From assembly GCA_018292915.2 (NCBI GenBank), contig JACVVK020000213.1, positions 228,501 to 292,500 of the forward strand: 64,000 bases of DNA, written 5' to 3'. The position numbers and the translations under genes were made by a program. Origin of the DNA: Batillaria attramentaria (Eukaryota > Mollusca > Gastropoda > Batillariidae). Under the pieces are notes generated by a model, which made no database searches, had not been told where the DNA came from, and saw only the letters and a program-made list of their open reading frames with translations. Of this stretch, positions 1 to 11,561 are shown one piece after another (the stretch's first letter is position 1; every line of letters begins with the position of its first letter).

Positions 1-809
1 TTGATTCATACACATAATCCTCTTCACCTCATCTTGAGTTGTCTTGAAGCTGACGCACTGGAAACATTAGAAACTTACTTTGAAGTAATTACCTCATCTG
101 TTCAGACGTCTGTAAGATACCAGTCACACTTACAAACACTGCAGTTCAACTGTCCGAAATTCTGAATACACAAAAAAACATTAGAAAATGTTCAGCAGAC
201 TGCAAAATACCCGACTGCTCAAAGGGCTAATCAGTCCATTGCGTATGCGAATGAAAACAAAACTGAAGCAGACGTTGTACAAAGGAAAGATGTAAACTGA
301 AAACTGTTATGAGTGGAGAGGTCACGTGACTACAGAATAATGGATGGTGTGCTTATAACGTGAAAGTGGATTGGTCGGAAGTGACTAGGGCCGAACACAA
401 GTGACTCGTAATTCAAACCGGAACTGGACCATAATTTAACAGGAAGAGGATACAACGTTTTACACAATACTATCTCTCTCTCTCTGCGCCACGGGAGAAT
501 TGGTCCAGGCGCTGTCACAGTCGACGCACTGTTCCCTTGTTATTGTGTTCATGATATCAACAGATAACGCACGCCATGTACGTGTCCAGTTAGTGTACAC
601 AACACAGTACAGTCGACGACTCAGAAATAGTAATCTTAACGACGTGGATCACAGTTCAGACTCGTTACCCAGTTCCTTGGATCAAGCAGTAAATTTACAC
701 ATTTTTGATAACAGTTCCTGCACATTCTTCCGTGGTAAAGAAAGAATGTAAGTTAGTTAGTTAGTTTGTTTGTTTGTTTGTTTGTTTCAATGAACTTGGC
801 GCGTTCATT

Positions 810-990
810 CCTGGGGAGCTGTGACAGACGAGTGGTAGCGCGTTTTACTTTCAATGCTCGGGTCGTGAGTTCGAATTCCGATTGGGAGCCGAAACATTGT
901 GCTTTATCCGTGTTGCTACGTCTTTGATATCACCCTTGTGTGGTGATAAAGGACGTTAAAGCCCTAAACACGTTCGTTCGTGGTCATTCC
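810..990 (+). mobile_element. tRNA-derived SINE (family 1)
   Basis: A tRNA-like head is followed by a body ending in a conserved segment about a TGGTGATAAAGGACGTTAAA-like 3' end. A-box-like (GAGTGGTAGCGCG) and B-box-like (GAGTTCGAATTCC) pol III promoter blocks are visible. The same family recurs at 20750 (duplicated copy) and 34490, and in reverse at 7895, 35795, 62185 and 63825. Confidence 0.6.
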
Positions 991-1197
991 ATTCAACTGT
1001 ACATAACGTTTGCAGAAGACAATTTTAGTTAATTCTCGTGTCAATACCAATCTTAAAACTACGAGACTTCACTGTCGTGATGAATATACGGTAATGTGAA
1101 AATTACAAGATGAAACGTACAAGTGAGATGAAAATTACAAGATGAAAATTACAAGATGAAAATTACAAATACAGATATATGAAAATTTCAATATGCA

Positions 1198-1510
1198 TTA
1201 CACGATAGGTAAACAAAATGATTATATTGGATCAGTGCGCATTAGCTCTTAAAATCCAAAGCAAAAATGACTTGAAATCTTCATATCACTAGGCGCCACA
1301 TCAAGCCACTAATAAGCAAGCTGCAGTGGTCTCGGGCCTATAACGGGAAGGCCGTTTTCTTGTGTAATAGTGGCTTGAAGTGGCTGCTTCTGGTGTGCAG
1401 TGGTTGTTTCTTTTTCACCAGTCTTAACATATAGTGGACAGGAGGTGGCCGGGCTTGGGCTCTTAAGAGTTAGGCTAAAACAAAACAATCCCATGATGCT
1501 AAATTAGCAT
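1198..1510. repeat. Dispersed TTAA-type repeat family, copy A
   Basis: A segment of about 220 bp inside this stretch is repeated at 21130-21430 and, with better preserved ends, at 55382-55619 inside an intron of the PH-domain gene. The shared core includes the phrase 'agtggcttgaagtggctgct' and ends at 'gggctcttaagagtta'. The intronic copy shows inverted ends between TTAA sites, so this is probably a decayed miniature piggyBac-like element. Bases 991-1197 hold no recognisable feature. Confidence 0.5.
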
Positions 1511-1749
1511 AAGAGGGGTGAGGAGGTGAACTGTAGTAAAACGAAGTGAAAATCTACAGAACTGCTGGTTACCTCTCGTTCCCTTTTAGCTTCAACATCC
1601 CTTCCCCGGTCACCAAAATAAAAATCACCAAAGCACCCATCCGTTGGCAACAGGCGGCCATGGACTGTGCTGTGAGAACCCCAGAACCCTGCCCACACAC
1701 AGGGAACGGGGAGCCCAACCCTAACATTCTACATCCGACCCTCCCACTG

Positions 1750-2440
1750 TTAGGCACCAGCAAAAACAGCCCAGAACCACACGTGAACTAGATATGTCCA
1801 CTGTTAGACACCACCAAAAACAGCTCAGAACCACACGTGAACTAGATATGTCCACTGTTAGACACCACCAAAAACAGCTCAGAACCATACGTGAACTAGA
1901 TATGTCCACTGTTAGACACCACCAAAACAGCTCAGAACCATACGTGAACTAGATATGTCCACTGTTAGACACCACCAAAAACAGCTCAGAACCATACGTG
2001 AACTAGACATGTCCATTGTTAGACACCACCAAAACAGCTCAGAACCATACGTGAACTAGATATGTCCACTGTTAGACACCACCAAAAACAGTTCAGAACC
2101 ACACGTGAACTAGATATGTCCACTGTTAGACACCACCAAAACAGCTCAGAACCCCACGTGAACTAGACATGTCCACTGTTAGACACCACCAAAAACAGCT
2201 CAGAACCATACGCGAACTAGATCTGTCCACTGTTAGACACCACCAAAACAGCTCAGAACCCCACGTGAACTAGACATGTCCACTGTTAGACACCACCAAA
2301 ACAGCACAGAACCATACGTTAACTAGACATGTCCACTGTTAGACACCACCAAAAACAGCCAAGAACCACACGTAAACTAGATATGTCCACTGTTAGACAC
2401 CACCAAAAACAGCTCAGAACCACACGTATACTAGATAGTC
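1750..2440. repeat. 54-bp minisatellite downstream of TLR-A
   Basis: About 13 tandem copies of a 54-bp unit containing 'actagatatgtccactgtta' and 'gacaccaccaaaaacagctc'. Copy B (21675-22110) has about 8 units, so the array varies in number. Short open frames across it are low-complexity artefacts. The region 2441-3160 holds A-rich stretches and a (TTTG)n run ending at the TLR stop codon, with no gene. Confidence 0.9.
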
Positions 2441-3164
2441 CACTGTTAAGCAAATAAAAGCGACATAAACGGGACAGAAACCACTTAACTTTCACAAAGG
2501 ACGGCACAGGTCAACGTTTCGGCTTTCGTCTTCCTCAGGACACAAACAAATGGGACATAACGTCAACAAGCAAACAAAAGGTAACTCTGCGGACGTACTG
2601 ACATACATGGCGCGGGGGGAAAAAAACCGCTGGGCGAGAAAAGGACCAGAAAACAATAGTAAAAATATCACAACACCCATCCTTTGGTGGCAGAAGACCA
2701 TGGACTGTGTGTGGAAAAAAAAATAAAAAAGTGGGGCAGAAAAGAACAGAAAAGAATAGTAAAAAAAAAAAAAAAAAAATAGCAGGCATCACAACACCTG
2801 ATGTGACAGAGTGGTTGCTACGTGTCTGTGAGATGTTCAGGGAAAAAAAAAAACAAAAAAAAAAACAACAAGGACATCGAGACTGAGACCAGTTTCACTG
2901 ATGTAGAGTTGATGGGATGCAGATCGGGATACTGTGGTGAGCGACTTGGTCATGTGACCCGGACAGATGTGAGAACGGGTTTTGTAGAGTAGATCGCGGG
3001 AACGGGCAGAGCCAGGAAATAAAACTAATGGCGGAGTTTCACAGCAGAGTGCATTATGGGAAGGAACAGAACGTGAAGAATTACAGAGTTTAATGTCAGC
3101 AAGAATCGTGGCTCAGTTTTCTGTCTGTCTGTCTGTTTGTTTGTTTGTTTGTTTGTTTGTTTGT

Positions 3165-5420
3165 TTATTCTTGCACGTTACGTGCCGGGAGAATTTCATT
3201 CAGCGCTATACGAAGACGGCCCCAAAACGAGGCTCTAGCCTCGGGTTCGTACCCCCACTCGATGTACGTCATGGTTCTCATCACCGCCATCATGGCGGGG
3301 GTCAGGTCACGTGACGGGATGTCTTCCAGCATCACCACCAATAGCTCGTCGTCGTTTTCCATCACGTGACTCAAGGACAGCTGCAGCTCGAACTGACACC
3401 AGTGACTCTCAGCGAAATTCTTTGAGAAAATCATCATCACCTTCTTGCTGTTCTCTACACTCTCTTCAATGTTCCGTACAATAGGGGCGCCCGGTGTGAA
3501 GTCACGCTGGTGGATACACAGCCGCAGTCCCAGCCTCCCCTCTAACTCCGGTCTGAGGAACTCAAGCACCCAGTTCACGTCATCGCTGTCGTAACCGACA
3601 AATACGTCATACCGGAAGTGCCGCTCCTGTAGACGGCGCCACCTGTCTCCCCGACCCCTGTACGCCTCGTACAGCAACAGACGGATGTGCCAGCGATAGC
3701 GATAGAGAAAAGTGACCAGAAAGAATACTAACAGCAGAATGACAACAGTCGCTATGATATACTTGGAGACACCAGGGCTCCACAGACACGCTTGGTCGGC
3801 CACGTAGAACGACTGTACTGTGGTGTTGGGCAGATTGTCACAAGTGTACGTGTAACATGGATGATAGAAAACAGAGCAGTGAGAGAAGAGAGCAGGTTGT
3901 GTGGTGAGCCACTGTCGGAACCACCTCAAGTCACAGGAACACAGGAACGGATTACCGCTGAGATCTAGATATCTCAGACGCTGACGGGTGGCTGTACTGA
4001 ACGTCGTCTCTCTAACGACGGAAATCCGGTTGTTTGACAAATCCAGCGCCAGTAGGTTTGGTAACGCGTCGAAGACACCGTCCGGTATGTCAGTCAGTCT
4101 GTTTGAACCCAGCACAAGAACAGCTAAATGTGGCATGTTGGTGAACATACCAGCACTTATCCGACTGATGTGGGCTGATGCTAAAGACAGCCACTTAAGC
4201 TGGGTGACTTGGCTAAAAAGACGACTGAATTTCTTTTGCGTCACATCGCTAAAATCATTACCACCTAGCCACAGAAACTCGAGCTTCGGGCAGCCGGCGA
4301 AACAGTCAGCGTCTACTGTGTCTGCCGCGAAATTGATTGAACTGGAGGACAAATCAATGGCCAGTAGCTGGGGATTCCTAAACGCGTTTTCCTTGATAAT
4401 GATATCATCTGTAACTGTGAGGTGATATAAGATCAACCTTTTCAGGGATGGAAACATGGTCCGGCTGAAAGAGTCTTTTTGAATGACGTTCATAAACATA
4501 CTCATGGCGGAGAAAATTGCCAAACGTGGCAGGCACACCTTTCGAGGACGAAACCCACCAATGGTCGTACCTGACATTTCCAGCGAAGTAAGATTTGGAA
4601 AGAATGAGTCTTCCCCACGACACGTCTCCGGATAGACAGAAAAAGGGTTCTGAGACAAGAAGAGCCCCCCAGTTAACTGTGGCAAGTAGTCTACGTGTAA
4701 TGAATCACTGGTCAACCTGTTACCCCCGAGTTGTAGATTGTGCAGACGTACAAGCGGTTTAAACACCGTCATGTTCAGAGACGTCATGCCGTTCCCTTCA
4801 AGACAAAGTGACTCAAGTTGAAGTAGAAGGTACGTGTGGAAGATTCCGTCAGGGGGCGGGCCCAACAGCGGATTAAATGAGAGGTCCAGTAGTGTCAGCG
4901 TGGTGACAGACAAAACAGGGGCCAGTGTGGTGAAGGTCAGATTGGTGACCGTCAGTCTCAGGGCCGTAAGGTTTGTGAAGGGGCGGAAAACATCGGGACT
5001 GATACGAGTCAGAAAATTCAAGGACAGATCTAGATCTGTAACACTGGTGATGTTTATAAAGAAATCATCTCTCGAAATGCTGACCAATCTATTGTAGGTG
5101 AATAGCACTTTAGAGATACCGGCTGGCAGTGAGGGGACATAAGTCAGTTTACCGTAATGTTTAGAACAGTCCGCCACAGTGTCTCTACACCGACAGTAAC
5201 CAGCTCCACACACTGTGAAGTCTTCATCAATCCACTGTGGGAGGGGGCAAAGATCGTCACCTACTCCCGCCAGACCTGTGGCTGTAGACCGTGCAGAGAA
5301 GTTCAAGTTGAGCAGTTTATGTTGTATCGGGATGGAACGACTAGCGTCCTTCACCTTCACAGACAAACACGTCACCAGCCATACGCATAGCATAACCAGG
5401 TACAAGTTACACACAGCCAT
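3165..5420 (-). CDS. TLR: Toll-like receptor (TLR-A), intact, single exon
   Basis: Predicted innate immune receptor of 751 residues, type I membrane protein. The upstream in-frame GTG is ignored; the ATG at 5420 is followed by a hydrophobic signal peptide (about residues 1-22). Next comes a cysteine-rich LRR N-terminal cap (CRCRDTVADC), about 15 leucine-rich repeats, and one LRR C-terminal cap (NPFLCSCDLRWFRQWL with later cysteines), the single-cysteine-cluster layout. A membrane segment lies at about 554-573 (IIATVVILLLVFFLVTFLY). The cytoplasmic TIR domain runs from about 602, with box 1 FRYDVFVGYD, box 2 RDFTPG (BB loop with its proline) and box 3 SFWGRLR. Several N-x-S/T glycosylation sites lie in the ectodomain. 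The reading frame is uninterrupted, with no intron. The stop codon sits inside an AATAAA hexamer and abuts a (CAAA)n run. Ligand and pathway cannot be read from the sequence; MyD88-type TIR signalling is the family expectation. Confidence 0.95.
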   Translation of the reverse strand: MAVCNLYLVMLCVWLVTCLSVKVKDASRSIPIQHKLLNLNFSARSTATGLAGVGDDLCPLPQWIDEDFTVCGAGYCRCRDTVADCSKHYGKLTYVPSLPAGISKVLFTYNRLVSISRDDFFINITSVTDLDLSLNFLTRISPDVFRPFTNLTALRLTVTNLTFTTLAPVLSVTTLTLLDLSFNPLLGPPPDGIFHTYLLLQLESLCLEGNGMTSLNMTVFKPLVRLHNLQLGGNRLTSDSLHVDYLPQLTGGLFLSQNPFSVYPETCRGEDSFFPNLTSLEMSGTTIGGFRPRKVCLPRLAIFSAMSMFMNVIQKDSFSRTMFPSLKRLILYHLTVTDDIIIKENAFRNPQLLAIDLSSSSINFAADTVDADCFAGCPKLEFLWLGGNDFSDVTQKKFSRLFSQVTQLKWLSLASAHISRISAGMFTNMPHLAVLVLGSNRLTDIPDGVFDALPNLLALDLSNNRISVVRETTFSTATRQRLRYLDLSGNPFLCSCDLRWFRQWLTTQPALFSHCSVFYHPCYTYTCDNLPNTTVQSFYVADQACLWSPGVSKYIIATVVILLLVFFLVTFLYRYRWHIRLLLYEAYRGRGDRWRRLQERHFRYDVFVGYDSDDVNWVLEFLRPELEGRLGLRLCIHQRDFTPGAPIVRNIEESVENSKKVMMIFSKNFAESHWCQFELQLSLSHVMENDDELLVVMLEDIPSRDLTPAMMAVMRTMTYIEWGYEPEARASFWGRLRIALNEILPARNVQE

Positions 5421-5429
5421 TGTCACGTG

Positions 5430-6320
5430 CTAGTTTCACTGCTGTAACATCTAAACTACCGTATCAATAAGACTCCTATATCGTGTACAGTAACGTTTTC
5501 AACTGTAATGGTTTTGGCTACCGTGAGATCCAAACTACGGCAACATATGCACTACAGTAACACCTGTACTACGGTAACATATTGATGACAGTTACATCTG
5601 GACTACAGTAACACCTTGCGTACAGTAACATCTTGACTACAGTAACACCTGTGCTACGGCAGCAGCTTGATACAGTAACACCTGTACTGCGGTAGCATCT
5701 TAGCTGCAAAATAATATGTGGACTGCAGTAACATGTGGACTGCAGTAACACCTGGACTACAGTGACACATGTCCTATGATAGTATCTTGACTACAGTTCT
5801 TCTTCTTCTTCTTCTTCTTCTGCGTTCCCTGTTCTGTTCTGGCCTCAGATGATTAGGTTTGTGGTCTTTATATAAGCAGTGGTCTTCAAGAGGTCTGTTT
5901 TGCTGCCCCAGAGTTTCTCTGCCAGTGGTGGCTCCGTTCGGCCAGTGTTGTGTCCTTCTTGACTACAGTAACATCTGGACTAAAGCGGTAACATGTGGAC
6001 TACAGTAGTATCTGGACTACAGCAACACCTGGACTACAGTAATACTAGGCCTACAGTAACACCTGGACTACGGTAACATCTGAACTTCAGTAACATCAGG
6101 ACTACAGCAACATCAGGACCACAGTAACTTGCGGACTACAGTAACATCAGGGCTACAGCAACATCAGGATTACGGCAACATCAGGACTACAGCAACATCA
6201 AGACTACAGTAACATGTGGACTACAGTAACATGTGGACTACAGTAACATGTGGACTACAGTAACATCAGGACTACAGTAACACCTGTGCTAGAGTTGCGT
6301 TGTTGCCACAGTAACACCTG
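5430..6320. repeat. CTACAGTAACA minisatellite upstream of TLR-A
   Basis: Dozens of degenerate units of about 16-20 bp of the form 'ctacagtaacatctgga' begin within tens of bases of the TLR-A start codon and fill the presumed promoter. The array is interrupted at 5798-5956 by a retroposed fragment. Equivalent arrays sit upstream of TLR-M (19430-19800) and TLR-B (26745-28110) and differ in length. Confidence 0.9.
5798..5956 (-). mobile_element. 5'-truncated retroposon with (GAA)n tail in TLR-A upstream array
   Basis: This 159-bp segment is absent from the matching place in copy B and is bracketed by a 13-bp direct repeat, 'tcttgactacagt' (5785-5797 and 5957-5969). It starts on the plus strand with (TTC)n, i.e. 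a (GAA)n tail on the minus strand. Target duplication plus simple tail indicate retroposition after the A/B duplication. The source family was not recognised. Confidence 0.8.
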
Positions 6321-6449
6321 GCCCTACTTCACCATTTCTCAGGAAAAAAAGGTTCACAATGACCCGCCGGCGCACGTTTCTTATCAGATCTCTGTCTGAT
6401 GACCGTGGCATCAACTGGTTGTCATTATCACGAACTATTCAAATATAAC

Positions 6450-6830
6450 ACTTTTACTTGGAATTGGGGACGGGACTCTGGTTGTGACGCACACAGTAAA
6501 ATTCTCGTGGAGCTGGGGACGGGACTCTGGTTGTGACGCACACAGTAAAATTCTCGTGGAGCTGGGGATGGGACTATGGTTGTGTCGCACACAGTAAAAT
6601 TCTCGTGGAATTGCTAGTAGGGATGAGACCCTGGTTGTGGGACTGGGGATGGGACTCTGGTGTGACGCACACAGTAAAATTCTCGTGGAATTGCTAGTAG
6701 GGATGAGACCCTGGTTGTGGGACTGGGGATGGGACTCTGATTGTGACGCACACAGCAAAATTCTCGTGGAACTGGAAAGGGCACTCGGTTGTGACGCATG
6801 CAATAAAATTCTCGTAGAGTCGGTTGGTCC
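6450..6830. repeat. 49-bp minisatellite, copy A
   Basis: About 7-8 copies of a 49-bp unit containing 'cacacagtaaaattctcgtg' and 'gagctggggatgggac'. Copy B has about 16 units (28255-29100). Open frames in it on either strand are repeat artefacts. The following 6900-7630 stretch shows no gene, RNA or clear element. Confidence 0.9.
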
Positions 6831-7636
6831 GGAGGGGACAGCAAGACCAAAAGGAAAGGGAGACAAACAACCGGATTGCATGAAACCTCCAACGCGGATT
6901 CTGCCTGCAAAGGTGAATGACAGTTAAAACCACGCTCACCCTCCTCCCGCTCTCTGAAGCACCATCTCCCACCCACTTCGTCCAGTCACTATCACATCGG
7001 TATTGCGTGACTAGTTCACTGAATGGCGTCACCGTTTTCACCTCTGTCTCTTTTCGGCAAACTGATCACGTCTAAAATATGAGTAAAGTATCTGTTCCTA
7101 ATCCTTTAGCCGGCACAACATGTCAGTCACATTTCTACATACTGCAGCTCTCAGATAGGAATTTCACCACAACTGACAAATCAAACGTCTGTCTTCGAGC
7201 GGTTTGTAAGCAGGGTCTGTCACAAAATGAACTGTAAGACAGTTATATAATTATATACTTCTCGTTTCTATTCGTCTAAACGTCTGACTTGGTATCAACA
7301 CTCCATATCCGTTCTCTTTACCATATATGGTCACGTGAAGTCTCGGGCTTAGTACTGGTCGTTACGGTGGAAATCTGAGGTACATGTATTATTATAAACT
7401 CTATGTCCCTTCCCTGTGCCATATATGGTCACGTGCAGTTCGTGCAACAGTCAGCCACGCCCTCTATGGAGCTGGCAGCGTCCGCTCTAGTCACTCTATG
7501 TGTGTGATAGTGCAAGACAGGAAACAGGCGGATGGTAAATTAACCCAGTCACGTGACTAAGAGGTCGAGGCCGTACCTTTAGCCAAGAGCTATCACTGGC
7601 TTGGTTCCCGAATTAATGGTAAATAACTATACACTG

Positions 7637-7890
7637 GCCTAACATAAGGACAAGGGCATTTGGCGTAGTGATTAAGCCGACTGTCTGTGGAATCTGTGGT
7701 TATGGGTTCGCATTCTGTATGGATATGGTTTCGGATTTTCCTCACCAAATTGAGTCAAATTCATGTGCAGACTCGTGTAGGGTGCTTGTCTTCCCTTCGT
7801 GTACGCACGCGTTCATTGAGAATTGTCGAGTATTTATGCACGTCAAAGATAACTTTCCACATGGCCCGAATTCCCCTTACTACTGTTCCG
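7637..7890 (+). mobile_element. Decayed tRNA-SINE (family 2)
   Basis: The body contains 'gtgcagactcgtgtagggtg' and 'cttcgtgtacgcacgcg', matching the better preserved SINE at 46310-46735. The head (GGCGTAGTGATTAAGCC, GGGTTCGCATTC) is tRNA-like. Its duplicate is at 29935-30190. Confidence 0.55.
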
Positions 7891-7894
7891 ACCA

Positions 7895-8040
7895 AGGTTG
7901 GGTGGGGTGGGTGTGTGGGGGTTTAACGTCCTTTTCCACCACGTACGGGTAATAATTATCAAAGACGGGGGGGGGGGGGGCAACGATTAAAAAGCCGGCA
8001 CAAATATGTGGCCATTCCGACCAAGGGTACAGTGGACATT
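7895..8040 (-). mobile_element. SINE family 1 fragment (reverse)
   Basis: The reverse complement matches the 3' body of family 1 (GTTTAACGTCC ... AAGACGGGG). The TTAA at 7923-7926 is the empty site of a 240-bp insertion in copy B. The stretch 8041-8740 holds no gene that I can see. Confidence 0.5.
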
Positions 8041-8741
8041 ACCATGTCGTTGAAGAAAGAATGTAAGTTTTGAAAAAGAAATCCGACCTACAAAAAAAAC
8101 AAAAAACCCGAACACAACAAGGCACTCAAACCTGCTATAATTACTCAACGGCGATCCGATCAGTATCGCTTGTTTTGCACACTAGTGATTTCCTGTCCCA
8201 ACGTCCAAACACTCAGTTTATCACATAACACAAGCTCAGCACGTGCATCCGACATCCACTTCAGTCTCTCCCACTCTCAAGAGTCTTCGGCAAAGGGCTT
8301 GACACTAACAGCAGGAATATGATGACAAGACATGGCGGTTTGCAACAAGCTTAACGCGACAAACGCACTCACAAAGTAAATCAGATTAACGTTCAGCTTC
8401 AGTAAAATCAACCAACAAGGAATGGAGGGGGGGGGGGGGGTGAGGATGGCTCAGAGTGTTTACAGCCCGCTTGTCGGAAGGTCTTGTGTTTTTAATCTCG
8501 GCAGAACCAAAATGCATACAATATATCTTTATTGTCCTTTAAAAGGATGTTCTTCTTACTGTCCGCTGAACATTCAATACTGAACAGAAAGATAGGCCTA
8601 CAATAAAAACTACGTTGTTCAATACATTACACAAAACGATACTAAAAATAATGTGCCACAGGCCCTAAAACAAGAAGATAAAACATGAGATAAAAAAAAA
8701 AAATCACCCTCTTCACACCTCACACCACGCACCCCCCCCCC

Positions 8742-8743
<2 letters not shown>

Positions 8744-8780
<37 letters not shown>

Positions 8781-8884
8781 ATTCCCCCTCCCCTCCCCCA
8801 CTCCTACCCCCCCCCCCAACACACACACACACGCACGCACGCACACTCACACGCACATGCACGCACGCAGGCACGCACCACCAT

Positions 8885-8939
<55 letters not shown>

Positions 8940-9365
8940 ACCATTTCGCCCAGAACCAGCAGGGTTTGATCCTTTGTTTGAACCCTAATTTTCTTCCAAG
9001 TACTCTCCCCTCCCCCTTGCAAACTTCACTCGAGTGGCAGTGCGGCGAAATGCAATCACGGGAAAGGATGAAATTGCGCAGGGAAACCTTGATTGAAGAC
9101 ATCATTCTCTTCCTGATTGCGTAACTGAGTTTTTCTTTTTCCCCAGATGTCCTTGTTGTTGAAAGCTTTGAAACAAAGAAGTAGGCGTATCGTTTCAACC
9201 ACAGCCGCAAGCGCAGATGAAAAGATTGTCACCCCGAGGATCGAGGAAGGCATTCGCAGTTACGTCAGTTAAAGTCTCACTGATACGAACTCCGGCATAC
9301 AACAACGTGGTGGAAATGGTGTGTGTGTGTGTGTGTGTGTGCGTGTGACGGTGTGTGCGTGTGAC

Positions 9366-9439
<74 letters not shown>

Positions 9440-9451
9440 GGTGTGTGTGAC

Positions 9452-9481
<30 letters not shown>
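8744..9481. repeat. CA/GT and GA microsatellites around a unique segment
   Basis: CA-rich runs lie at 8755-8780 and 8818-8936, and GT/GA runs at 9321-9481 with ACGGTG interruptions. Between them 8941-9320 is single-copy within unit A and duplicated in B at 31460-31850. An open frame there (about 9056-9253, minus) has no recognisable domain. Long 'VCVCV/THTHT' frames are microsatellite translations. Confidence 0.9.
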
Positions 9482-9484
<3 letters not shown>

Positions 9485-9779
9485 GTCGAATTCGCTAAGC
9501 CTGTGCATCAGTATGAAAGCAGTCCGGTGCTTGTGTCAACATACCACACTGAGCAAAGACTCGCGCCGGTCGGCGTAACTAATGTTGCCTTAAATAAACA
9601 GACTTTTGCTAAGCCAGCTTGTGATCTGGAACAGTTTCGCTCGTGAGTGCGCCTGTACGGCGCTCGACATACACTATCTTGATCAGTGATTAGTACAGCT
9701 CTTAATGCGATACAATGTTGTTTACTGACCGCTTTGGGCGGCGAGCGGTCGAACATTCAAATTCTAAGACTGGTGTCTG

Positions 9780-9920
9780 AGTGGTCACGGTGTCAGTCAG
9801 TGATGATCGATACCACGAAAACAGCTCGGAACGATCTGAGTGTGCAGGGAGAAAAAAAAATGTAGCCATCATGATGATAACTAGTAACCCCTTGACGGCT
9901 GGCTGGCTTATCTAGTGTCT
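9780..9920 (+). repeat. Dispersed repeat, short copy
   Basis: Contains 'gtcagtgatgatcgatacca' and 'cagctcggaacgatctgag'. Longer relatives occur at 33126-33330 (plus) and in reverse at 57905-58100, so this is a dispersed element of unknown class as well as the right end of the A/B duplication. The segment 9921-10040 repeats part of the 1198-1510 family. Confidence 0.5.
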
Positions 9921-10324
9921 TGTAAAACACCCACTGACTGCCCCATTACACATTACATGATAGGTAATGATATTGGCTCAGTGCGCATTAGGCTAAAACA
10001 AAACAATCCCATGATGCTAAATTAGCATACGAAGGTATATGATATATTTTACGCACTCATTTCGTACTCGTACACAAAAAGTTGTGAAAGGGTTAAATGC
10101 TGGGTTCCACTTCCTCAAGACAGAACTTTGTCACATAGACGATGAATGTCATTCTCAGACTCACAGAGAGATCTGCGCAAAATGTACCAGTACAAATGCA
10201 TTAGAGTTGTGCAAATTACTCTGTGCGTGTAAGAATGAAAACCAGTGTTACATTGTTCGTTGTCACTTCCGGCTAACAGGAAACATTCAGAGAAACAGGC
10301 AGAGAGAGATGCAGGCTTATAGAA

Positions 10325-10325
<1 letters not shown>

Positions 10326-10419
<94 letters not shown>

Positions 10420-10431
10420 GCTTATAGAAAT

Positions 10432-10485
<54 letters not shown>

Positions 10486-10494
10486 CTTATAGAA

Positions 10495-10551
<57 letters not shown>

Positions 10552-10555
10552 CTAC

Positions 10556-10633
<78 letters not shown>

Positions 10634-10689
10634 TGTGTACTGGCGTCGATTGTGTTCAGACTGAATTAAACACACAGACGTAACACATT

Positions 10690-10756
<67 letters not shown>

Positions 10757-10764
10757 GTGGCGCA

Positions 10765-10802
<38 letters not shown>

Positions 10803-10880
10803 GTGGCACACACACACACACACACACCGTGGCACACACACACACACACACACCGTAGCGCGCACACACACACACCGTAG

Positions 10881-10915
<35 letters not shown>
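10326..10915. repeat. Compound GT/GA/CA microsatellites facing each other
   Basis: GT runs with GA blocks occupy 10326-10640; TC plus CA runs punctuated by CCGTGGCGC-like interruptions occupy 10688-10915. The two tracts are roughly complementary in composition (GT/GA against TC/CA), so the region could form a large cruciform. No gene is supported here. Confidence 0.9.
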
Positions 10916-10944
10916 CGAAAGAACAAAGCCGGAACGTTATAGCT

Positions 10945-11365
10945 AAAAGTTTATAATGAATATAAATGCTACAAGCAAAGCCGATATCGCCAACAACAAA
11001 TATACACTTCATCAGTAACAAAATCACTTCCTGGTCTTCGCCTTGTGAAATACACTCGACAGTAATCGCACATTAACCCATTCATGTCCAAACTGTTTTG
11101 AAATTTTCACGGGTTCTGCAGCTGTACCAAACAACACAAGGAATGACACAAAACACATTTCTTTCCCTGAACAAAGAACCATAATATCAACAGTCGTCAG
11201 CCAGTGACAGGGGCTGCATTTTGAAGAAAAAGTTGTTACTTACTAAAGTTATAAATGTTTCAAGCCAAGCCGATATCGGATAATAAGTAAAGAAATCACT
11301 TTCTCGTTTTCGCTTTGCAAAATATGCATTATTCTAACCACACATTAACAACTATTTATGTCCAA
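10945..11365. repeat. Imperfect direct duplication of about 140 bp
   Basis: 10945-11100 and 11235-11365 share the order 'caagc(a/c)aagccgatatcg', 'aaatcactt', 'ttcgcctt/ttcgcttt', 'cacattaac' and 'tatgtccaaa', so the block is an old local duplication. No coding potential is seen. Confidence 0.5.
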
Positions 11366-11561
11366 ATAGTTCCCTGGGGAAGGGGAAAGGGGAGGAGGAC
11401 TTTTATCTAGGGGAGGTTAGGGAGGGGGTGGCATTTTAACTGGTTCCAGTTCAACAAGAAAGTGATTTCTTGAATTAAAGGTCTGCAATCTCAGCAAAAA
11501 GCCGCAAACATTGTGTGGTTGTTTTTTAAACTGAGACTCCTTCGACTGTGCATAATCCAGG

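Larger units (their letters stand above)
1..9920. repeat. Segmental duplication copy A (TLR unit)
   Basis: The sequence from base 1 recurs almost unchanged from 19858, and the two copies stay collinear through the SINE, the minisatellites, the TLR and the microsatellites to about 9.9 kb (A) and 33.4 kb (B). Homology is already present at base 1, so the unit probably extends left of the window. Differences are mainly minisatellite copy number and individual mobile insertions, which implies a recent duplication. An uncollapsed haplotype placed in tandem by an assembler is the main alternative. Confidence 0.85.

Noticed and set aside
3988..4425. Plus-strand frames opposite the TLRs (also 17850-18257 and 23595-24032)
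   Set aside because: Antisense shadows conserved only because the TLR codons are.
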